Source: HGM12587 sp945786935
GTDB lineage: Bacteria; Bacillota; Clostridia; Lachnospirales; Lachnospiraceae
Length of the DNA stretch: 64,000 nucleotides
Direction of reading: 5' to 3'
Assembly: GCA_945786935.1 (NCBI GenBank)
Contig: CALZFY010000004.1
Location: 1 to 64,000, forward strand
This document shows positions 16,822 through 25,365 of this stretch, piece by piece (within the stretch, counting starts at the first letter, position 1; each line of letters starts with the position of its first letter). A program made the position numbers and the translations under genes. The notes below the pieces were generated by a model. That model saw nothing but the letters and a program-made list of their open reading frames with translations. It did no database searches and had not been told where the DNA came from.

Positions 16822-19107
16822 TTAATTTCTGTTGTAGTTGATCAGACAGCCTTTTAAGATGATCTCTCTTTCATCATCTGTCAATTCTCCAAGTCTTAAT
16901 GTGATCTCCTGAAGTTCATCTTTTACCACATAAGCTTTGATCTCTGTTGCTTTTTCTTCTACCGCTTTTCTGATTTCCGGAATAAACAGGAAATCATCTT
17001 TTTTAAACGGAAGTTCTCCTTCGTCAATGAGGAATGGAAGCATACCCCAGTTAATCAGATTGGAACGGTATCTCTTGGTTGCATAGCCGTTGGCAATGTT
17101 TGCCCAGCCACCGAGTACCTTCTGGCAGGAGGCAGCCTGCTCACGCGCGGAGCCGTCACCCGGCTTCACTGCAAAAATGGTACTTCCCACACCTACATTG
17201 GTTCTGTCAATGTGTCTGTATTTTCTGCAGATGGTCCTAAATACAGGTTTTAATTCTTCTACCGCTTCCACCGGACACTCACCGGCTTCAATGGCTTTTT
17301 GTGCCACCTGAATGGCTTTTGCTTTTCCTACATATTCCGGATCCTTTCTGGAAAGAGTAAACTCTGCAAGTCCCAGAGGATTGGAACGATAGGAAGAAGT
17401 TTCTCCTGATGGAATCAGCTCATCTGTAGTAGTTACCGGATCATGAATTTCAGAAACAACCTTCAGGATCATATTTTCCGGCAATGCTGACATCTTCGGC
17501 CAGTCTTTGATGTTTGGACCCATTTTGATTTCCTGAGCAGGGTCTGCAACACCTTTGCTGTCAAATACACGGTTTGCGTAGATGGTCGCATCAAAATGAT
17601 ACTTCGGATTTTTGTATTCTACCTCCATATCTGTTGCTGCGGTTAAGTATCCCTTGTTTGCTGCAGTTGCTGCAATAGAACGTGCATCCATCAATGCCAC
17701 AGAGGCAATCTGACCATTCTGAATCTTAGAACCTTCTCTGTTGGGGAAGTTTCTTGTAGAATGTCTGATACTGAATCCGTTATTGGAAGGTGTATCTCCG
17801 GCACCAAAGCAAGGTCCGCAGAATGCAGTCTTTAATACTGCACCGGTTTCCATCAGTTTAGCTGCTGCACCGTTTTTGATCAGCTCCATATAAATCGGCA
17901 TACTTGCCGGATATACATTTAATGTAAATTCATCGCATCCTGTGCTTCTGCCTTCCAGAATATCTGCAGCAGCGCAGATATTTTCAAATCCGCCGCCGGC
18001 ACAGCCTGCGATCACACCCTGATCTACATATAATTTTCCGTTTCTTACTTTATCTTTTAAGGAGAAGTTTACTTTTTCTCCAAAGGAAACCTTTGCCTTT
18101 GCTTCACAGTCTGAGAGCACATCCAGAAGGTTTGCATTTACATCTTCAATGGTATAAGCATTGCTTGGATGGAACGGCATAGCGATCATCGGTTTTACTT
18201 TTGAAAGGTCTACCAGGATCATTCCATCGTAATAGGTAACCTCCGCCGGATTTAATTCTTTGTAAGCGTCTGCGCGGCCATGGATCGCATAGAATTCCTG
18301 AATCTTTTCATCTGTTTTCCAGATGGAGGAAAGACAGGTTGTCTCAGTCGTCATAACATCTATTCCGATACGGAAATCTGCACTAAGGTTCGCAACACCG
18401 TCACCGATAAATTCCATCACCTTATTGTTTACATAGCCGTCTTTGAACACCGCACCGATAATTGCCAGCGCAACATCCTGTGGACCAACCCCCGGTGCCG
18501 GTGCACCTGTTAAATACACACCAACGACCTGAGGCATATTGATATCATAAGTTTTATTTAAGAGCTGCTTTACAAGCTCCGGCCCGCCTTCACCCATGGC
18601 CATGGTTCCCAAAGCACCGTATCTTGTATGGCTGTCAGATCCCAGGATCATCTTACCGCCCTCTGCCAGCACCTCTCTTGCAAACTGATGGATGACAGCC
18701 TGATGTGGCGGTACATACACACCGCCGTATTTCTTTGCACAGGTGAGACCAAACATGTGGTCATCTTCATTGATCGTTCCACCTACTGCGCAGAGACTGT
18801 TATGACAGTTTGTCAAAACATAGGGTACCGGGAATTTTTCCATTCCTGACGCTCTCGCTGTCTGAATGATTCCTACAAATGTAATGTCATGGGAGGTCAG
18901 CTTATCAAATTTAATCTGAAGCTTCTCCATGTTCCCGGATACATTGTGATCCTTTAAAATTCCATAGGCAATGGTTCCGCATTTTGCCTCTTCCTTTGCA
19001 GGAACAAAGCCCAGTCTGCTGTTCAATGTAGCTAAGGCTTCCCCATTATCCTCAATAATTTCTGTGCCATTTAAGACATAGGCACCTCCATTTAACATCT
19101 TAACCAT
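16822..19107 (-). CDS. Aconitase-family hydratase
   Basis: A 761-residue [4Fe-4S] dehydratase of the aconitase superfamily. Recognisable parts are ILGSDSHTRYGALGTMAMGEGG (catalytic Asp-Ser-His-Thr), the cluster cysteines in AGCAGGGFEN and AFCGPCFGAGDTPSNN, the Arg-rich HSTRNFPNREGS, and a C-terminal swivel-like domain (about 600-761). It groups by sequence with the Clostridia proteins usually called hydratase rather than with the standard AcnA or AcnB; the substrate may be citrate/isocitrate or another hydroxy-acid. The start at 19107 is placed by GGAGG eight bases upstream; the ATG at 19122 overlaps that site. It stands alone between a terminator and a two-component system. Confidence 0.8.
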   Translation of the reverse strand: MVKMLNGGAYVLNGTEIIEDNGEALATLNSRLGFVPAKEEAKCGTIAYGILKDHNVSGNMEKLQIKFDKLTSHDITFVGIIQTARASGMEKFPVPYVLTNCHNSLCAVGGTINEDDHMFGLTCAKKYGGVYVPPHQAVIHQFAREVLAEGGKMILGSDSHTRYGALGTMAMGEGGPELVKQLLNKTYDINMPQVVGVYLTGAPAPGVGPQDVALAIIGAVFKDGYVNNKVMEFIGDGVANLSADFRIGIDVMTTETTCLSSIWKTDEKIQEFYAIHGRADAYKELNPAEVTYYDGMILVDLSKVKPMIAMPFHPSNAYTIEDVNANLLDVLSDCEAKAKVSFGEKVNFSLKDKVRNGKLYVDQGVIAGCAGGGFENICAAADILEGRSTGCDEFTLNVYPASMPIYMELIKNGAAAKLMETGAVLKTAFCGPCFGAGDTPSNNGFSIRHSTRNFPNREGSKIQNGQIASVALMDARSIAATAANKGYLTAATDMEVEYKNPKYHFDATIYANRVFDSKGVADPAQEIKMGPNIKDWPKMSALPENMILKVVSEIHDPVTTTDELIPSGETSSYRSNPLGLAEFTLSRKDPEYVGKAKAIQVAQKAIEAGECPVEAVEELKPVFRTICRKYRHIDRTNVGVGSTIFAVKPGDGSAREQAASCQKVLGGWANIANGYATKRYRSNLINWGMLPFLIDEGELPFKKDDFLFIPEIRKAVEEKATEIKAYVVKDELQEITLRLGELTDDEREIILKGCLINYNRN

Positions 19108-19193
19108 TTTAAGTTCCTCCATAATACGACCTTGTCAAATTGTATACAATTATACAACCCAATCAGGGATTTATCAACCGTTATATCATTTTT

Positions 19194-21677
19194 TTACTGT
19201 TCACTCTGTTCCAGACTGGCTTCAATATTTTCCTCCAGAAGCTCCATGGACAGATCTTCCGGCAGCGCCTCCAATTTAGGGAATAAAATGGTTACCCTGA
19301 AAAGATCTCCATCAAGATAAATAGAAAATTTTCCACCCTGGATCTCTGTCAAATTCTTTGCAATGGAAAGACCAAGGCCGCTTCCTTCTGTACTTCTGGA
19401 AATATCACCCCGGATAAAACGCTCTGTCAGATCCTTTGCATCAATATTGAGCCTCTGCTCGGATATATTCTTAATGGAAAATTTAATCTCGCTTCCAAGA
19501 TCCAGAAGGTCTACATAAACCCTTGTATTTGGCATGGCATATTTGGAAACATTATTAAACAGGTTTTCCAGCACTCTCCACAACCGTCTTCCATCTGCCC
19601 GGATATACAAAGGTTCCTGAGGCATATTTTCAATGAGCCTTAATCCTTTTGCCTCAAACTTATCTGCAAATTCTCCACCTGCCTGATAGATCATCTCCTG
19701 CATATGGATCTGCATATATTCCAGGCTGATATTTCCGGAACTGATCTTGGATGCTTCCACCAGATCCTCTGTCAAATGCTTCAGCCTTTGGGATTTCTGC
19801 TCCAGAATCTCGATGTAGCCCCTCGCCTTTTCATTTTCAATATTTTCCCGTTTTAAAAGATCTACATAATTAATGATAGAAGTCAGCGGTGTCTTAATAT
19901 CATGAGAAACATTGGTAATGAGATCTGTCTGCATACGCTCATTTTTCATGCTCTCCATCACAGAATTGAGGAACACTTCATGAACGCCATTCAGTGCCTG
20001 GACAAATTCCCTTCGGAATCCCCCAAACTCCTCTGTTTCATACTGATAGCTAAGTTCCCCTTCCTGAAGCTTCTTCATACCGTCCAGAATTTTCTGATCC
20101 TGAGCCGCCTCCCGCAAAATAGCTCCCACGACAACACCATTGAAGATAACTCCAAGGAATATACCAAAACCTCCGGACTGATGCAAAATACCATTGATCA
20201 ACAGATATCCTCCAAACAAAGCGATCACCTTGGTGGTTCTTCTGCTGTTTTCAAAAGCTCCCTGAATAACTTCAAATATCTTGCAGACAATGCTGTTCTT
20301 CCACAAAAGCTTTGCCTTTGCACGGCGAATCAGACTAAGCCAGCCACCCAGGAATACAAAATTTTCTCCCAAAGCTACAAAACCGATAATTCCCGCCGGC
20401 GTCAGGAAAGAGAAATATTCATTCACCACATAAAGAGGAATCAGACCCAAAAGAGCCAGCAGGATGATGATCAAAATACTAACTTCAGTCTTCCAGTAAT
20501 CAAACCAGGAAAGAACAAGCCCCTCCACTTCAGGGTCAACTCCCGCCTTGTTGGTGAGGATCACCAGGGTAGCGAAATATCCTACAATTCCAAGAGACCC
20601 TACAAACAGGGCAAGCCATGCCACCGGCTGCAGACTCTGATATCTTTCATGACCACTGTACAAAACATCCTGGGCAGGATATTCCGTATCAATGGCTACC
20701 GCGATCACATAATTTTCCGAACCGGACATTCCGTACTTTTCCGCGTACCCATAGAGGTCTGTCACGGACATTTCCATATTCAGGGAATCCACAGAAAGCA
20801 CCTGATTGTCATAGATACAGTAGGCTCCAAAGGATTTCGCATAAGATAAGATCTCTTCCAGCGTAGCATTTTGGTATTCCTTTACATTGGTGTAAATCTG
20901 CTTCATCTCCCGGTCAATGAGAAATACTCTTAAGTTTGTCGCATCCTCCCGAAACAGATTGGTGTTATCCCGATAAGAAATCACATCTGATACAATGAGT
21001 TCAAAGACCTTGTCCATCCAGCCGTAAACAGTACTAAGATCCGTGCCGCTCTGGGCTGCATAAGTAATGATCGTCTGGTAGTTTTCCGGTGCATATACCT
21101 CATCAAGAATATTTTTGGTATATACTCCCTGTTTTGATAGAGCCTCCTCGCTTCCCACCTGGTTGTAAAACTGGTAGTAAGCACTCCATTCACTGTCCGA
21201 TGACAGAAAATAATTTTTCAGTTCTTCCCTGATCACAGGTTGATTGGAATTTCCTGTCACTGTCAAAATTCCTTCTTCGTCAATCTGAACCGTGCTGTAA
21301 GTCCATCCCTTCTGGGCCCAGTTCAATAAATCTCCCAGACGGTAGTACAGACCTTCCCTGCTGTATTCTCCTGTAATAATGCCCTTTTGTGCATACTCAG
21401 AAATATTTACGAGACGTTCCGGATCGTATTGACCGTCTTTTTCAAACCTGGTAGCACGGGTTGCTGCACGGATGGCACGGGTCGCCTGGTTTACCGACTG
21501 GGTCTGGAAGTATTCCGACTGCTCATAGTTTCGATGCCTTAAAAGATCATCCCAGGAACCGCTGTTTACTCCATAATTGCTGGTCATAATCAGCACCACG
21601 ATCAGCAAAAGAGCAAAGATTTCGTTGAGTATGACAATGGCAGTTTTCATACTGCTGCTGATTCGAACTTTTCCCAT
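19194..21677 (-). CDS. Large multi-pass sensor histidine kinase
   Basis: An 827-residue kinase with an unusual layout: a signal-anchor helix (about 14-32), a long extracytoplasmic domain (33-350), then about six transmembrane segments (352-375, 400-418, 425-447, 484-498, 503-521), a HAMP-like stretch, and the kinase core with phospho-His592 in NVSHDIKTPLTSIINYVD. The ATPase part has N-box NLFNNVSKYAMPN and G2 GSGLGLSIAKNL. The C-terminus is a short acidic tail. The regulator gene precedes it on the same strand by 24 bases. The multi-pass middle suggests sensing within the membrane. Signal unknown. Confidence 0.88.
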   Translation of the reverse strand: MGKVRISSSMKTAIVILNEIFALLLIVVLIMTSNYGVNSGSWDDLLRHRNYEQSEYFQTQSVNQATRAIRAATRATRFEKDGQYDPERLVNISEYAQKGIITGEYSREGLYYRLGDLLNWAQKGWTYSTVQIDEEGILTVTGNSNQPVIREELKNYFLSSDSEWSAYYQFYNQVGSEEALSKQGVYTKNILDEVYAPENYQTIITYAAQSGTDLSTVYGWMDKVFELIVSDVISYRDNTNLFREDATNLRVFLIDREMKQIYTNVKEYQNATLEEILSYAKSFGAYCIYDNQVLSVDSLNMEMSVTDLYGYAEKYGMSGSENYVIAVAIDTEYPAQDVLYSGHERYQSLQPVAWLALFVGSLGIVGYFATLVILTNKAGVDPEVEGLVLSWFDYWKTEVSILIIILLALLGLIPLYVVNEYFSFLTPAGIIGFVALGENFVFLGGWLSLIRRAKAKLLWKNSIVCKIFEVIQGAFENSRRTTKVIALFGGYLLINGILHQSGGFGIFLGVIFNGVVVGAILREAAQDQKILDGMKKLQEGELSYQYETEEFGGFRREFVQALNGVHEVFLNSVMESMKNERMQTDLITNVSHDIKTPLTSIINYVDLLKRENIENEKARGYIEILEQKSQRLKHLTEDLVEASKISSGNISLEYMQIHMQEMIYQAGGEFADKFEAKGLRLIENMPQEPLYIRADGRRLWRVLENLFNNVSKYAMPNTRVYVDLLDLGSEIKFSIKNISEQRLNIDAKDLTERFIRGDISRSTEGSGLGLSIAKNLTEIQGGKFSIYLDGDLFRVTILFPKLEALPEDLSMELLEENIEASLEQSEQ

Positions 21678-21700
21678 AAATCCTCCAACAAACTGTTTTC

Positions 21701-22393
21701 TTACAGCTTTTCAACCTTATACCCTACACCCCATACAACCTTTAAGTAACGTGGATCCTTTGGATTTACCTCGATTTTTTCACGAATATGACGAATATGC
21801 ACTGCCACGGTATTGTCTGCACCAATGGCTTCTTCGTTCCAGATACTCTCATAGATCTGATTGATAGAGAATACCTTTCCCTGATTTTTCACAAGCAGCA
21901 AAAGAATGTTATATTCAATGGGAGTCAGCTTCACCGGTTCTCCATCTACAGTTACTTCCTTTAAATCGTCATTGATGACCAATCCTCCGGTCTGGAAAAG
22001 CTTATCATTGGCGCCTGTCTTATTTCCAAGCTTGGTATAACGTCTTAACTGGGATTTTACCCGGGCTGTCAGTTCCAGCGGGTTAAATGGTTTAGTCACA
22101 TAGTCATCTGCCCCCACATTTAATCCCAGGATCTTATCTGCGTCCTCAGACTTCGCAGACAGGATGATAATCGGAATACTGCTCTCCTGTCTGATCTTTA
22201 AAGTAGCCCGAAGCCCGTCCAGCTTTGGCATCATCACATCAATGATGAGAAGATGTACCTCGTTGTCTTTTAATACTTCTAATGCTTCCACTCCGTCATA
22301 AGCTTTTAATACCCGGTAGCCTTCCTGAGTCAGATAAATATCAATTGCTTCCACGATTTCGCGGTCATCATCACATACAAGAATTGTTTCCAT
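21701..22393 (-). CDS. OmpR-family response regulator
   Basis: A 230-residue regulator with receiver domain (acidic pair CDDD 7-10, Asp52 in LLIIDVMMPKLDG, Lys in YVTKPFNPLE) and a winged helix (about 130-230; LTPIEYNILLLLVKNQGKVF and VAVHIRHIREKIEV in parts). The start is placed at METILVCDDD because AGAGG lies seven bases upstream; a longer frame to 22429 lacks a ribosome site. It heads a two-gene unit with the 827-residue kinase and is divergent from spoVAD. Confidence 0.9.
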   Translation of the reverse strand: METILVCDDDREIVEAIDIYLTQEGYRVLKAYDGVEALEVLKDNEVHLLIIDVMMPKLDGLRATLKIRQESSIPIIILSAKSEDADKILGLNVGADDYVTKPFNPLELTARVKSQLRRYTKLGNKTGANDKLFQTGGLVINDDLKEVTVDGEPVKLTPIEYNILLLLVKNQGKVFSINQIYESIWNEEAIGADNTVAVHIRHIREKIEVNPKDPRYLKVVWGVGYKVEKL

Positions 22394-22484
22394 AAATTTA
22401 CCTCTTCCAGTTATTTGGTGATTGTTCACTCTCTGTTATTCTATTTTCACATAATCTGTGATAAATAGCAAATACTAAATGTAT

Positions 22485-22523
22485 CTGTTCAGTACCTTCC
22501 AAATCGGCTGCTGAATAGTTACT
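22485..22523. repeat. Short dispersed repeat, family B copy 1
   Basis: CTGTTCAGTACCTTCCAA followed by eight bases and CTGAATAGTTAC. Two further copies flank the small gene at 59.7 kb. The ends are imperfect inverted repeats (CTGTTCAG / CTGAATAG). Confidence 0.6.
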
Positions 22524-22540
22524 ACGAAAACAACACTATA
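22513..22540 (+). promoter_or_regulatory. Candidate sigma-G-type promoter of spoVAD
   Basis: GAATA (22513-22517) and CACTATA (22534-22540) are separated by 16 bases and resemble the forespore consensus GHATR / CATWMTA. The -35 overlaps the repeat above. Spacing is one or two bases short, so this is tentative. Confidence 0.3.
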
Positions 22541-22562
22541 TCACCTGAGTAATTGGAGGAAA

Positions 22563-23567
22563 ATGATGATTTTAGGGAAACAAAGCATTTCTTTTGAAAC
22601 ACCTCCCTGCATTTTAAGCTACAGCTCCATTGTAGGAAAAAAAGAGGGAGAGGGGCCTCTTGGCAAATATTTTGACTGTGTGGAAGAGGATGCCCTGTTG
22701 GGGAAAGACAACTGGGAGGAGGCAGAAAGTGAGCTTCAAAAACGTGCCGCAAAGACCGCACTTGAAAAGGCCGGAATTTCAAAAGAAGAGATCCGTTATC
22801 TTTTTTCGGGAGATCTTTTAGGGCAGCTCATTGCGACCTCCTTTGGGATGCTGGAGCTTGAAATTCCACTGTTTGGACTTTACGGTGCCTGCTCTACTGC
22901 CGGAGAAGCTCTTTCTCTGGCTGCCATGACCGTGGCTGCCGGCTACGCTGACCACTGTCTTGCGGTGACCTCTTCTCACTTTGCAAGTGCAGAAAAACAG
23001 TTTCGTTATCCACTGGAGTACGCAAGCCAACGGCCTTTATCCACAACCTGGACTGTCACCGGCAGCGGAGCCTTTGTGATCGGTCATAAAGGCAGAGTAA
23101 AGATCAGTGGCATCACCACCGGAAAAATGGTGGATTACGGTGTAAAAGATTCCATGAACATGGGAGCTGCCATGGCTCCGGCTGCTGCGGATACGCTGTT
23201 TTGCCACTTTCAGGATTTTGGGCGAAAGCCTGAGGATTATGATCTTGTCGTTACCGGAGATTTAGGCGTGGTCGGCCGGGAGCTTCTTATGGATCTTTTA
23301 AAGGAAAAGGGCTATGACCTGACAGACCGGTATTTTGACTGCGGAATTGCAATCTTTGATGACCGGACCCAGGATACCCATTCCGGTGGTTCCGGATGCG
23401 GATGCAGTGCAGTAACGCTGGCAGGATATCTCCTCCCAAAACTGGAAAAGGGAGAGCTTCGTCGGATCTTATTTCTGCCCACCGGCGCTCTTTTATCCAC
23501 CGTCAGCTTTAATGAAGGACAAAGTATCCCCGGCATCTGCCATGGTGTGGTACTGGAACACGCCTGA
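22563..23567 (+). CDS. spoVAD: Stage V sporulation protein AD
   Basis: A 334-residue thiolase-fold protein matching SpoVAD over its length (ILSYSSIVGKKEGEGPLG, ALEKAGISKEEI, GLYGACSTAGEALSLAA, SHFASAEKQFRYPLEY, SGGSGCGCSAVTLAGYLLP). SpoVAD binds dipicolinic acid and is part of the inner-membrane channel that loads it into the spore. GGAGG lies before two adjacent ATG codons (22563 and 22566). The gene is on the opposite strand to spoVAA, VAB and VAC and converges on spoVAC, whereas spoVAC-VAD-VAE are normally co-directional. It must have its own promoter. No spoVAE gene follows. Confidence 0.95.
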   Translation: MMILGKQSISFETPPCILSYSSIVGKKEGEGPLGKYFDCVEEDALLGKDNWEEAESELQKRAAKTALEKAGISKEEIRYLFSGDLLGQLIATSFGMLELEIPLFGLYGACSTAGEALSLAAMTVAAGYADHCLAVTSSHFASAEKQFRYPLEYASQRPLSTTWTVTGSGAFVIGHKGRVKISGITTGKMVDYGVKDSMNMGAAMAPAAADTLFCHFQDFGRKPEDYDLVVTGDLGVVGRELLMDLLKEKGYDLTDRYFDCGIAIFDDRTQDTHSGGSGCGCSAVTLAGYLLPKLEKGELRRILFLPTGALLSTVSFNEGQSIPGICHGVVLEHA

Positions 23568-23593
23568 CTGCCTGCTGCCTTCCTGATATGATG

Positions 23594-23637
23594 AAAAAAT
23601 GCCTCGCCTGTGGTAATTCACAGAGGAGGCATTTTTT
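23594..23637. terminator. Bidirectional terminator between spoVAD and spoVAC
   Basis: Arms AAAAAATGCCTC and GAGGCATTTTTT with an inner CTGTG/CACAG stem. Runs of T follow on either strand. It separates the two convergent sporulation genes. Confidence 0.85.
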
Positions 23638-23638
23638 G

Positions 23639-24085
23639 TCAGCCAATCATACTGCTTAGCCAGTAGATCACACCCAATACCCAGCTTGTAAAGATGCCGT
23701 ATAAAATGACCGGACCTGCAATGGTAAAGATCTTACAGCCGATGCCAAAAACCTGTCCTTCCTTTTGGAATTCTATGGCAGGTGCCGCCACGGAATTTGC
23801 AAACCCTGTAATGGGTACCAAAGCTCCTGCTCCACCGAATTTCGCAATGGAAGGATAAATATTAAAGCCTGTTAACAGGACGCTTAGAAGTACCAGCAAA
23901 ACACTGCACACAGCACCTGCATCATCCTTATTAAGACCATAAAAGCTGCATCCGTTCATAATAGCCTGTCCCAGTACACAGATGATGCCTCCCACCAGAA
24001 ATGCTTTTGCCATTTCCTTAGGAAGACTGTGGGTAGGTGTGTACTGTTTCACTTTTTTATCATATTCCTGTTGCTTTTGATTCAT
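23639..24085 (-). CDS. spoVAC: Stage V sporulation protein AC
   Basis: A 148-residue membrane protein with four or five transmembrane helices and the SpoVAC hallmark sequence (YTPTHSLPKEMAKAFLVGG, FGGAGALVPITGFANSVAAP, EFQKEGQVFGIGCKIFTIAG). SpoVAC is a mechanosensitive-like channel subunit for dipicolinic acid movement. GGAGG stands 7 bases before the ATG at 24085. Its start codon lies just 15 bases past the spoVAB stop. It is the last gene of the minus-strand cluster, ending at the shared terminator. Confidence 0.93.
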   Translation of the reverse strand: MNQKQQEYDKKVKQYTPTHSLPKEMAKAFLVGGIICVLGQAIMNGCSFYGLNKDDAGAVCSVLLVLLSVLLTGFNIYPSIAKFGGAGALVPITGFANSVAAPAIEFQKEGQVFGIGCKIFTIAGPVILYGIFTSWVLGVIYWLSSMIG

Positions 24086-24099
24086 CCTGATTCCTCCTT

Positions 24100-24516
24100 T
24101 TATCCCCAAAGATATCCATGCAGTAAAGACCCCAAAGTATGTCCGATGGCCAGAGACCAGACAATGGCTACCAGCCCTTTTTTCAGATAAATACGTCTCA
24201 TAAAAATAGGAATGGTATCAATGATCTCTGTCAATGCCATGGCCCAGGCTCCCACAAAAATTCCTGCACTGCTTCCATAGAGTATAAGTCCTAATTGTCC
24301 AATGGGAAGTTTCCACTCGTATAAATACCACATGGTTCCAAAAATTCCGCCTAAAGTCACGGCGGTTTCATAAAGCCATAGAAAAGTACCTGTGCAGGTC
24401 TGGTGTGCAAACCTGGAAATAATCCCCAGTGCAATAAGCAGTGCCACCAGTCCGCCGGCAATGGAAAATCCGGCTCCCAGTCCGAAAAGGGCTAACAGTA
24501 CATATTTAATCCACAT
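24100..24516 (-). CDS. spoVAB: Stage V sporulation protein AB
   Basis: A 138-residue protein with about four transmembrane helices and a SpoVAB-like profile (GLGAGFSIAGGLVALLIALGIISR, split by a polar loop, and YLKKGLVAIVWSLAIGHTLGSLLHG as two pieces). It acts with SpoVAA in dipicolinic acid uptake. The start ATG at 24516 lies inside the end of spoVAA, an 11-base overlap that implies coupling. Upstream extension of the frame has no homology-like sequence. Confidence 0.88.
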   Translation of the reverse strand: MWIKYVLLALFGLGAGFSIAGGLVALLIALGIISRFAHQTCTGTFLWLYETAVTLGGIFGTMWYLYEWKLPIGQLGLILYGSSAGIFVGAWAMALTEIIDTIPIFMRRIYLKKGLVAIVWSLAIGHTLGSLLHGYLWG

Positions 24517-25129
24517 CCTTTTGAAGCCCCTTTCTTCCGGCATGCTGTATGAGGGTGGTATAGACCTGCTTGTCATAATCAGACATCTCCACCTCCACCG
24601 GAGAAGGTTCCTTGGTAAGTCTTTTTTGACCAAAGTGGTTAAAAAAGACAATGATCCCTACACTGACACCTATGGAGTAACACAATTCCAGCAGGGTAGC
24701 TCCCTGGGGCGGCTGCCCCATGACCCAGGTATAAACCTTTCGAAAACTGTCTAAAGTACTTACATCCTCATTAAAGGTCATCATGGCAAATACAGAACCG
24801 AAAAAAGAAACGATGCATACCAGCGATACCTTGATTCCCTCCACGATCCTGGATTTTTTCTCAGGTGGAAGCTGCAGGATAAAATCACTTTCCCCTATGC
24901 TTTGCACCTCAAGCTCCGGGTAGATCTCATGAATCTTTTGAATCACCAGCATGGTAGAGACCACAGTCCTCTTTTTTCTGTTATCGTCGATCTTTAAGAG
25001 TTTCTCTGTCTTTAAACGGTTTACTACCGTCTGGTCGGTACATTCCATGGCAGCCACATCTCCGATTTTTACAGACTGTTCCTTCACCTGGATACATTGC
25101 TCGATCTTGATATATAATATTTTACTCAT
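24506..25129 (-). CDS. spoVAA: Stage V sporulation protein AA
   Basis: A 207-residue protein. The N-terminal soluble part (1-95) has the SpoVAA pattern (ILYIKIEQCIQVKEQSVKIGD, with a Cys-containing second motif), followed by two hydrophobic helices (about 98-118 and 146-166) and a charged tail. It is an accessory subunit of the SpoVA channel. Its ATG overlaps the stop of the preceding small gene by four bases, which indicates coupling. Confidence 0.9.
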   Translation of the reverse strand: MSKILYIKIEQCIQVKEQSVKIGDVAAMECTDQTVVNRLKTEKLLKIDDNRKKRTVVSTMLVIQKIHEIYPELEVQSIGESDFILQLPPEKKSRIVEGIKVSLVCIVSFFGSVFAMMTFNEDVSTLDSFRKVYTWVMGQPPQGATLLELCYSIGVSVGIIVFFNHFGQKRLTKEPSPVEVEMSDYDKQVYTTLIQHAGRKGLQKDVD

Positions 25130-25290
25130 GAAGCAAACTCCCTCACTTCCTCGAAAGAATCAGGAAGCGCTTCCACAAAAGTTCCGTTTTTATATTCTGC
25201 CGGACGATACTCCAGATAGAGATAATACCCTGCCAAAAACAGGAATGAGATGATCACTGCCAATACAGTATAGAAATAACTTTTTCTCAT
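25126..25290 (-). CDS. Small single-pass membrane protein in the spoVA cluster
   Basis: A 54-residue protein: basic start (MRKSYFYT), one hydrophobic helix (about 8-25) ending in LAGYYLYLEYRP, and an acidic C-terminal half (FVEALPDSFEEVREFAS). GGAGAAGG precedes the ATG at 25290. The stop overlaps the spoVAA start (ATGA), so it is translated with spoVAA. I do not recognise a family. Its place between sigF and spoVAA and behind a forespore-type promoter suggests a spore-related role. Confidence 0.7.
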   Translation of the reverse strand: MRKSYFYTVLAVIISFLFLAGYYLYLEYRPAEYKNGTFVEALPDSFEEVREFAS

Positions 25291-25336
25291 AGGATTCCTT
25301 CTCCTTTTCCTACTGCCCATTGCAGCCTTTATAAGG

Positions 25337-25365
25337 TAGTATTGGGAATCTTACAAATCTTATGC
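25337..25365 (-). promoter_or_regulatory. Candidate sigma-G promoter for the spoVA genes, overlapping the sigF 3' end
   Basis: On the minus strand GCATA (25361-25365) and AATACTA (25337-25343) are spaced by 17 bases, close to the forespore consensus GHATR / CATWMTA. GCATA overlaps the last sense codon and the stop of sigF. Position fits the known sigma-G control of spoVA genes. Confidence 0.5.
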
